DNA of 5,022 nucleotides, taken from assembly GCA_037138335.1 (NCBI GenBank), contig JBAXIO010000036.1, forward strand, positions 1-5,022. Reading direction: 5' to 3'. Of the stretch, positions 1 through 5,022 are shown piece by piece. Each line of letters begins with the position of its first letter. Positions within the stretch are counted from its first letter, which is position 1. The DNA comes from CAIRDP01 sp037138335 (GTDB lineage Bacteria; Bacteroidota; Bacteroidia; Bacteroidales; FEN-979). The notes beneath the pieces are model-generated. The model saw nothing but the letters and a program-made list of their open reading frames with translations. It searched no databases and was not told the origin of the DNA. A program made the position numbers and the translations under genes.

Positions 1-576
1 AGGCTGATGAACATTAACCTTCAGGTCAGCAGTGAGTTTCTTGCCCTGGTTAAGGAAAAAAAACATCCGGAAGTCGCCACAAATGCCATAAAAAGACTGG
101 AAAGGGAAGCCGATAAGCTGACGAAGGAATGTATCGATTTGTTGCATAGGACATTTATCACCCCTATCGACAGAGACCAGATATACCAGCTCGTTAACGG
201 GATGGATGATTTTGCCGACCAGATGAACGCTGCAACATTCAGGCTTTTTTATTACGGGATAGAAGAATTCAGGCCGGAGACTCTTGAGTTTGCAAAAATC
301 ATTCATAACTGTAACCAGGAGGTGGCTGCAGCTATCAAAAGCCTGAGGCACATCAAGAAACAAAGTCATGAAATCCGGTCAAAATGCTCTTTGATCCATG
401 AGTTTGAGAATCAGGCCGACGACATCTCCCGTGTGGCCATCGCGAATCTTTTCAAGGCCAATGACATGATGATGATCATGAAGTGGAAAGAGATTTTCGA
501 GCGTCTTGAAAAAGCCGTAGACCGTATGGAGAGGGTTGCCAATACGATTGAGAGCATTCTTATCGACAACGCCTGA
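1..576 (+). CDS. DUF47 / PhoU-like phosphate transport accessory protein, probably 5'-partial
   Basis: Cytosolic all-helical protein of the DUF47 (PhoU-like) family, which usually accompanies PiT phosphate permeases and is thought to regulate or assist them. Numbering from the first in-frame ATG (base 7), it shows FITPIDR at residues 50-56, the family hallmark, and four E/D-xxx-D motifs of the PhoU type: E32-D36, D67-D71, E134-D138 and E168-D172. These acidic motifs bind metal ions in PhoU structures. The 189 residues visible from base 7 are about 20-25 fewer than the usual family length of roughly 205-215. The missing part is the first helix that normally precedes the FITPIDR region. The frame is open to the window edge, so the true start is probably upstream and ATG 7 is likely an internal Met. 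The gene ends 25 bases before the PiT gene, which supports one transcript. The family call is firm; the regulatory role is inferred from the family and the neighbour. Confidence 0.9.
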   Translation, partial: RLMNINLQVSSEFLALVKEKKHPEVATNAIKRLEREADKLTKECIDLLHRTFITPIDRDQIYQLVNGMDDFADQMNAATFRLFYYGIEEFRPETLEFAKIIHNCNQEVAAAIKSLRHIKKQSHEIRSKCSLIHEFENQADDISRVAIANLFKANDMMMIMKWKEIFERLEKAVDRMERVANTIESILIDNA

Positions 577-601
577 TCTAATTATTCCCAATTCATTTCT
601 T
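577..601 (+). other. Spacer between DUF47 and PiT genes; start-site context
   Basis: This 25-base AT-rich spacer separates the DUF47 stop (574-576) from the preferred PiT start at 602. It contains no purine-rich Shine-Dalgarno sequence and no promoter or hairpin that I can recognise. The close spacing argues for co-transcription. The lack of a ribosome binding site fits Bacteroidota, where such sites are often weak or absent. Confidence 0.5.
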
Positions 602-1624
602 ATGCTGATTATTGTTGTAATTACGATCCTGGTTGCCCTGGTATTTGATATAATCAACGGGTTTCACGATGCTGCCAATTCAATTGCCACCATCGTATCT
701 ACAAAGGTGCTGTCACCAAAATTCGCCGTTTTCTGGGCTGCCTTTTTCAATTTTGCAGCAATGTTCGTTTTTGCTCCAAAGGTTGCAAATACCATAGCCC
801 ACATTGTAATCATTGACCCTGCCGACCCTGCATTTATCTATGTAATACTTTCAGGTCTCATCGGTGCAATTCTTTGGGATCTTGTGACATGGTGGTATGG
901 ATTACCATCCAGTTCATCCCATGCCTTAATAGGAGGCCTTGTGGGGGCAGGGATGGCTTATAAAGGAGGAAGCATCATTCACTGGACGAAAGTCATACAA
1001 ACCGCCACCTTTATCCCTATTGCGCCTTTGATCGGGGTTGTTTTGGGCTTTCTGATGATGCTGGCGGTAATCTGGATTTTTCACAAAGCAACGCCTCACC
1101 GGGTTGACAGTATTTTCAGGAAAGGCCAGTTGTTTTCTGCTGCATTGTACTCACTTGGGCATGGTGGCAATGATGCGCAGAAAACCATGGGTGTCATCGT
1201 TGCACTGCTGGTTGCAGCCGGCATGCTGTCGCCCGACACTCAATTGTCGCTAATGCATCCGCAAACCAACTGGATTATTTTAGCATGTTTCAGCGCAATG
1301 GCTGTAGGTACTGGGATAGGCGGATGGAGAATCGTAAAAACCATGGGAATGAAGCTTACCAAACTAAAACCTGTTCATGGTTTTGCGGCTGAAACATCCG
1401 GGGCTCTCACATTATTCCTTGCAACAAGTCTTGGGATCCCGATATCAACGACTCACACTATAGCCGGGTCCATCATAGGAGTAGGAGCCGTCACTAATCT
1501 TACAGGGATTAATTGGAAGATCGCCATGAATATAGTCGTTGCCTGGGTTCTTACCATCCCTGCTGCAGCAATCGTTGCCGCTCTCTGTTTCTGGGTCGCC
1601 CAGGCCTTTCACCCGGGATTTTGA
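602..1624 (+). CDS. pit: PiT-family inorganic phosphate transporter
   Basis: Inner-membrane permease for inorganic phosphate (PiT family, PF01384), expected to use a cation gradient and carry phosphate or metal-phosphate. It has both halves of the inverted family repeat. The first signature, NGFHDAANS, is at residues 19-27 and is followed by a VSTKVLSP stretch; the second, GHGGNDAQK, is at 186-194 with N190, D191 and K194. Paired SSSSHA (103-108) and STTHT (282-286) loops match the two substrate-site repeats. Hydrophobic segments run through almost the whole chain. I chose ATG 602 (340 aa) because the protein then opens directly with a membrane helix (MLIIVVITILVAL), as relatives do. An earlier in-frame ATG at 536 would add 22 mostly non-family residues and overlap the DUF47 gene by 41 bases. 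The length is short compared with E. coli PitA (about 500 aa) but normal for the compact bacterial type. A sodium- or proton-coupled mode cannot be told apart here. Confidence 0.95.
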   Translation: MLIIVVITILVALVFDIINGFHDAANSIATIVSTKVLSPKFAVFWAAFFNFAAMFVFAPKVANTIAHIVIIDPADPAFIYVILSGLIGAILWDLVTWWYGLPSSSSHALIGGLVGAGMAYKGGSIIHWTKVIQTATFIPIAPLIGVVLGFLMMLAVIWIFHKATPHRVDSIFRKGQLFSAALYSLGHGGNDAQKTMGVIVALLVAAGMLSPDTQLSLMHPQTNWIILACFSAMAVGTGIGGWRIVKTMGMKLTKLKPVHGFAAETSGALTLFLATSLGIPISTTHTIAGSIIGVGAVTNLTGINWKIAMNIVVAWVLTIPAAAIVAALCFWVAQAFHPGF

Positions 1625-1655
1625 TCTGCCTGGCACTTTCTGAAGAACTATACGT
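1625..1655. other. Convergent junction between the two operons
   Basis: These 31 bases lie between the stop of the plus-strand PiT gene and the stop (TAG) of the minus-strand glycosyltransferase gene. No stem followed by a T-run is visible in either direction. The only inverted repeat nearby is a 6-bp pair (CCAGGC at 1600-1605 with GCCTGG at 1628-1633) spanning the PiT stop with a 22-base loop and no T-tract, so it is a weak terminator candidate at best. Confidence 0.5.
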
Positions 1656-2870
1656 CTAATCATCCAGGTCATCATCTTCTTCCGGCTTGACCGATCTGCG
1701 TTTATGCACATTTTCTTCGATGATCTCGACGTACCTCTGGTAAACCGAATCGACAATTCCTTCCCAGGGTTTATAGATCGATTTCCTGGCGCCTTCTCCT
1801 GCAAGCTTAATGACCTCCGGATATTTCTTTACTTCGGATATCATTTTAAACAAGGACTGGGCACTGTCGTCTATTAAAAAACCATTCACCTTATCGGTGA
1901 TCCCCTCTGCCGACGAACTATTTTTAAGGACAATGGAAGGGATGTCAAATGCTGCCGCTTCCTGGATTACAAGCGGAGAATTATCATATTTGGAGGGAAA
2001 AACGAAAAGATCTGAACATGCATAAATACTTTTCAGTTTGTTTCTGTCGGTAATAAGGCCGGTAAAAATCACCTTATCGGTAAGTCCGTATTCCCTGACC
2101 AGCTTTTTCATATCCTTTGATGCATATCCTTCGCCTACAAATATCATCTGGAAACCAACTTTCTTTTCTGCCAGAAGCCTTAATGCATCAATTATCACCC
2201 TGACGTTTTTTTCCCACCTGTGCTGGCCGACAAATAGCAGTGTAAACTCGTTACTATTGGCCCCTGTCACATCCAGCCCCGCCTTTCTGAGCTTCATCCT
2301 CTTTGATTTGTCAGGGTTTTCCATATCCGTGCCATTCGGCATGATCTCATATTTTCCACCATAGCCATATTCACGCAGGGTTTCACCCGTGGATTTATTC
2401 GGGACCCAGACCACATCTGCAGAATTATAAAAATCAAGGGTCATATTCATAAGAAAATCCACGAAGAGATCATTATTCAGCACTTTTCTGAAATCTTCCC
2501 TGTACTTTGTGTGGAAGGTAGCCACAAACGGTATTCCCCTTTTCCTGGCAAGTCGTTGGGCGAGTTGTCCGCTTATGAACGGGCTATGCGCATGAACAAG
2601 GTCAAACCTGAGTTTGTTTAACTTTTTCTTGAATTTGATATCGATCAGGGGAAGTCCCACCCTGTATGGGTTCATCCCAGGAAGGAGGACCGATTTGAAA
2701 CGGTAAACCCTGTAGTCTTCGTCATCCTCGTAATCTTTCACTTTTGGGGCAACAAGCACCGTTTTACCATATTTTTCATTAAGCCATAAGGCATAATTAT
2801 GTGCGGTTATCCCTACCCCATCCATAATGGGGAAATAGGAATCGTTAAACTGGCAGGTTGTAATTCTCAT
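1656..2870 (-). CDS. GT4-family glycosyltransferase (GT-B fold), possibly lipid-directed
   Basis: Retaining, nucleotide-sugar-dependent glycosyltransferase of 404 aa, the full length for family GT4. The N-terminal acceptor domain starts with the glycine loop FPIMDGVG (13-20) and carries the DLVHAHSPF motif (90-98). The C-terminal donor domain holds FVGQHRWEKN (213-222), where R218 and K221 are placed to bind the donor diphosphate, then FVGEG (244-248). The EX7E-type motif is D296 to E304, with Asp in place of the usual first Glu. The tail ends in an acidic cluster, PEEDDDLDD (396-404). No signal peptide or membrane helix is seen, so it should be cytosolic or peripheral to the membrane. The opening and the HSPF motif resemble enzymes that glucosylate diacylglycerol or phosphatidylinositol, but other acceptors are possible. 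Its ATG lies 6 bases after the GH13 stop in an AT-rich context (AAAGAAAT before ATG), so it is the last gene of the minus-strand operon. Family is certain; substrate is unknown. Confidence 0.92.
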   Translation of the reverse strand: MRITTCQFNDSYFPIMDGVGITAHNYALWLNEKYGKTVLVAPKVKDYEDDEDYRVYRFKSVLLPGMNPYRVGLPLIDIKFKKKLNKLRFDLVHAHSPFISGQLAQRLARKRGIPFVATFHTKYREDFRKVLNNDLFVDFLMNMTLDFYNSADVVWVPNKSTGETLREYGYGGKYEIMPNGTDMENPDKSKRMKLRKAGLDVTGANSNEFTLLFVGQHRWEKNVRVIIDALRLLAEKKVGFQMIFVGEGYASKDMKKLVREYGLTDKVIFTGLITDRNKLKSIYACSDLFVFPSKYDNSPLVIQEAAAFDIPSIVLKNSSSAEGITDKVNGFLIDDSAQSLFKMISEVKKYPEVIKLAGEGARKSIYKPWEGIVDSVYQRYVEIIEENVHKRRSVKPEEDDDLDD

Positions 2871-2876
2871 ATTTCT

Positions 2877-4484
2877 TTATGCTTTATAAATGCTAACTTC
2901 AAAAGGGCGGATCAGGAGTCCCTGGAAATAAAATATTTCTTCGGCATCCCTGTTCGTCGAAAACAACACCTTGCCGGAGCTATGCTCAGGCAGTGTTATT
3001 TTTTTTCTCAATGCTGTGAAATTCAGTATTACGACTATCCTTTCATCGTTGAGGACACGGGCATATGCAAGGATCCCGTTACGCCCGGTAATTAGTGGAA
3101 CCCATCGTCCCTGCTGCAAGGCTTTATTTGCTTTTCTTATTCTGATCAGTGTCCTGTAGAAGTTTAATAATGAGGATTGATCAACGTCATAAGCTTCAAC
3201 ATTCCTGGAGATGGAATCGGCATTCACAGGCAACCATGGCTGGCCCACAGTAAATCCTCCATGCATGCCGGAATTCCATTGCATCGGAGTGCGGGCTTTA
3301 TCCCTGCCTGAGAAGAATGGCCTGAATCGTTTTCCAAGGGGATCCTTTATGTCACTGTATCCGATCTTCGTATTTCTCATCCCAATCTCTTCACCGTAAT
3401 AAATGAAGGGTGTTCCTTTGATGGTCAGAAGAAGAGCTGCAGCTATCCTGGCTTTCTCTTCTTTATTCCTCCTCCAGGGGAAGCGGTCTATACTTCTGAA
3501 AAGATCATGATTTGACAACACATTGCAGGGCCATCCCTGTTCAGGAATATTGGTATACCAATCCCTGATACATTTATAATAATTCCTTGCACTCCAGGAG
3601 CGGAAGATCAGTGAAAAATCAAAGGCCATGTGAATACCCTTGCCATCGGCCAGATAACTGGCGGCGACTTCAGCATTCCCCGGAGGCATCGTATAAATTT
3701 CACCAACAAGCACTCGGTCTTTATACTGGTCTACCTGCTTCCTGAGCTCCATGACAATTTTTAGTGATTTCCGGCGGTTCCTTGTAAATACATGCTTCTG
3801 GAAGAAAGGGATCCCGAACAGGTAAGGATTATTCCTGAATTTTTTATCTTTTACAATGAGGTTGATTACATCAAGGCGAAAGCCGTCAACACCCTTGTCG
3901 AGCCAGAATTTCATCTCGTCAAAGAAAACCCGGGGAAGCATAGGGTTCCTCCAGTTCAGATCGGGCTGCTCTTTAAAAAATGAGTGATAATAGTACTGTC
4001 CTGAACTTTCATCAAACTCCCAGGCGCTTCCTCCTACCGAGGACTTCCAGTTATTCGGGGGTCCTCCATTATATCCATCCCTCCATATGTACCATTGTCT
4101 TTTGGAATTGAATTTTGAGGAAGCGGATTCCCGAAACCACGGATGCTCAACTGAAGTGTGATTAAGTATCATGTCCTGGATAACCCTTAGGCCATGCTCA
4201 TGAGCCTTTTCTATCAACATATCGAAATCATCCATTGTCCCGTATGATGGGTCTATGCTGCGGTAATCCGAAACATCGTAACCGAAATCGGCATTCGGCG
4301 AAAGGAAAACCGGTGAGAGCCAGATTCCATCAACACCTAGATCAGCCAGGTAATCCAGTTTATTTATGATCCCCTGGATGTCTCCGACACCATCTTTGTT
4401 TGAATCAAAAAAGCTTCGTGGATAGATATGATAAATTACCCCATACTTCCACCAGGTCCAGGGCTCAGGCTGTTTCAGGTCCAT
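2877..4484 (-). CDS. Cytoplasmic GH13 alpha-glucosidase, oligo-1,6-glucosidase type
   Basis: Retaining alpha-glucosidase of 535 aa (relatives are about 530-560), expected to release glucose from the non-reducing ends of short alpha-glucosides. It has a (beta/alpha)8 barrel beginning YHIYPRSF, a DSNKDGVGD calcium-type loop (27-35), region I DMILNH (104-109), QPDLN (173-177), region II GFRLDV (201-206) with nucleophile D205, region III GEIY with acid/base E262, and region IV SNHD with transition-state stabiliser D327. ARTPMQW (397-403) and a C-terminal beta domain follow. QPDLN is typical of the oligo-1,6-glucosidase subfamily, and V206 right after the nucleophile is the residue linked to alpha-1,6 preference (alpha-1,4 enzymes carry Ala or Thr). 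All catalytic residues are intact, so activity is likely. There is no signal peptide, so it is cytosolic. Its first 20 bases overlap the preceding glycosyltransferase, implying translational coupling. Trehalose-6-phosphate hydrolase or dextran glucosidase are alternatives within the same group. Confidence 0.93.
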   Translation of the reverse strand: MDLKQPEPWTWWKYGVIYHIYPRSFFDSNKDGVGDIQGIINKLDYLADLGVDGIWLSPVFLSPNADFGYDVSDYRSIDPSYGTMDDFDMLIEKAHEHGLRVIQDMILNHTSVEHPWFRESASSKFNSKRQWYIWRDGYNGGPPNNWKSSVGGSAWEFDESSGQYYYHSFFKEQPDLNWRNPMLPRVFFDEMKFWLDKGVDGFRLDVINLIVKDKKFRNNPYLFGIPFFQKHVFTRNRRKSLKIVMELRKQVDQYKDRVLVGEIYTMPPGNAEVAASYLADGKGIHMAFDFSLIFRSWSARNYYKCIRDWYTNIPEQGWPCNVLSNHDLFRSIDRFPWRRNKEEKARIAAALLLTIKGTPFIYYGEEIGMRNTKIGYSDIKDPLGKRFRPFFSGRDKARTPMQWNSGMHGGFTVGQPWLPVNADSISRNVEAYDVDQSSLLNFYRTLIRIRKANKALQQGRWVPLITGRNGILAYARVLNDERIVVILNFTALRKKITLPEHSSGKVLFSTNRDAEEIFYFQGLLIRPFEVSIYKA

Positions 4485-4500
4485 CTGATTTTTTAAAGGT
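4465..4500 (-). promoter_or_regulatory. Overlapping stop/start with A6 run: likely translational coupling
   Basis: The glycosyltransferase ends 20 bases inside the GH13 gene, whose ATG is at 4484-4482. Just upstream of that ATG is an A6 run (4494-4489 on the minus strand) and no purine-rich Shine-Dalgarno site. Ribosomes finishing the upstream gene probably restart at this ATG, giving linked output of the two enzymes. The coupling itself is inferred from the geometry. Confidence 0.45.
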
Positions 4501-5022
4501 TAAAATGCCGACGTCCTCCAGCAATTTCTGAAGGATGTTCCCGGCGGTATAGTCGTCGGCACGGTCCAGGGCTGCTTTTCTAAAAGCGCAATGGATGGCG
4601 GGGTTGGCAAAATATTCTATAATCCTGTCTTTCACTTCATCCATTGTATCAACAAGGAAGCCATTTTGTGAATCCTGAATGATGTCCTTGGGACCTTTGG
4701 TGTTATAGGCAATGACAGGCAAGCCGCAACTGAGGGCTTCGAGAACCACGCAGCTGAAAGTATCGAACCTCGAAGGAAGAATTAAAAGATCCGCAGATTC
4801 ATATATTTCAGGCAATTTCCGGTGATCAATCCACCCGGTATATTCAGCTTCAGGGAAAGCTTTTTTAAGTTCATTTTCAGCAGGGCCTGTGCCTGCGATC
4901 AGCATTTTAAGGTCAGGGATCTTTTCCCTGACTTTCCTGAAGATCAGGGGTAGTTCAAAAACTCCCTTCTCCCGGCTGATCCTGCCAGCGAAAAGAATTA
5001 CAGGTTCTCTTTTTACCCCAAC
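4465..5022 (-). CDS. GT4-family glycosyltransferase, C-terminal part (5' end outside window)
   Basis: The visible 185 residues are the donor-binding C-terminal domain of a GT-B, GT4-type glycosyltransferase. The frame stays open to the window edge. Reading from base 5022, the chain starts VGVKREPVILFAGRISREKG, a standard opening of this domain, with R14 and K19 positioned to bind the sugar-nucleotide diphosphate. Further on are IAGTGP (42-47) and the EX7E-type motif D87 to E95 within PSRFDTFS...LEALSCGLPV, with Asp at the first acidic position. The internal Met encoded at 4903-4905 is not the start, because the domain's first strand lies upstream of it. The N-terminal acceptor domain, about 180-200 residues, is missing, so acceptor specificity cannot be judged. 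The stop (TGA, 4465-4467) lies inside the GH13 gene, overlapping it by 20 bases. It differs clearly from the second glycosyltransferase downstream, so the two are not a recent duplication. Confidence 0.9.
   Translation of the reverse strand, partial: VGVKREPVILFAGRISREKGVFELPLIFRKVREKIPDLKMLIAGTGPAENELKKAFPEAEYTGWIDHRKLPEIYESADLLILPSRFDTFSCVVLEALSCGLPVIAYNTKGPKDIIQDSQNGFLVDTMDEVKDRIIEYFANPAIHCAFRKAALDRADDYTAGNILQKLLEDVGILTFKKSDGPETA

Noticed and set aside
379..657. Minus-strand open frame across the DUF47/PiT junction
   Set aside because: It is antisense to two well-supported genes, and its translation has no recognisable fold or motif.
1600..1633. Inverted repeat CCAGGC/GCCTGG as a Rho-independent terminator
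   Set aside because: The stem is only 6 bp with a 22-base loop and no T-tract follows, and its left arm lies inside the PiT coding sequence.
1810..2364. Plus-strand open frames opposite the complete glycosyltransferase (1810-2025 and 2038-2364)
   Set aside because: They are antisense to a gene with clear family motifs and their translations show no recognisable domain.
2799..3983. Several plus-strand open frames of 62-98 codons opposite the GH13 gene
   Set aside because: They are short, lie antisense to an intact catalytic gene, and show no family features or initiation signals.
4482..4502. A6 run at the glycosyltransferase/GH13 overlap as a programmed frameshift site that would fuse the two enzymes
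   Set aside because: The in-frame stop for GH13 (4500-4502) lies upstream of the run, so a +1 shift could in principle make a fusion. However, the run does not form a canonical X XXY YYZ heptamer in the reading frame, the needed shift is +1 rather than -1, and stop/start coupling explains the overlap more simply.
1656..5022. The two glycosyltransferases as a recent tandem duplication
   Set aside because: Their donor domains share only the general GT4 motifs; the surrounding residues differ throughout, so they are distinct enzymes.

Overview
The window is a densely coded piece of a bacterial chromosome with moderate GC. It holds five protein genes and almost no intergenic DNA. Bacteroidota is the best guess for the organism. 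The reasons are a short (about 340 aa) PiT phosphate transporter paired with a DUF47 protein, AT-rich leaders without clear Shine-Dalgarno sequences, and the general look of the glycosyltransferases. This is an inference from style; there is no marker gene to prove it.

Left part, plus strand (1-1624): a two-gene phosphate module. The first gene encodes a PhoU-like DUF47 protein whose N-terminus probably lies outside the window. The second, 25 bases later, encodes a PiT-family inorganic phosphate permease. The pair is a classic partnership in which the DUF47 protein is thought to control or assist the low-affinity permease.

Right part, minus strand (5022 down to 1656): a tight carbohydrate operon read right to left. 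A GT4 glycosyltransferase (its N-terminal half is outside the window) overlaps by 20 bases the start of a cytoplasmic GH13 alpha-glucosidase of the oligo-1,6-glucosidase type. Six bases after that gene begins a second, complete GT4 glycosyltransferase. The glucosidase has no signal peptide, so all three products should act in the cytosol or at the inner face of the membrane. They may build and trim an alpha-glucosylated molecule such as a glycolipid, storage glucan or compatible solute, but the substrate cannot be read from the sequence.

The two operons converge at 1625-1655, a 31-base gap with no convincing terminator. There are no RNA genes, mobile elements, CRISPR arrays or notable repeats, and no gene-free stretch longer than 31 bases. 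The content is mostly ordinary; the GT4-GH13-GT4 cassette is the part most worth following up.
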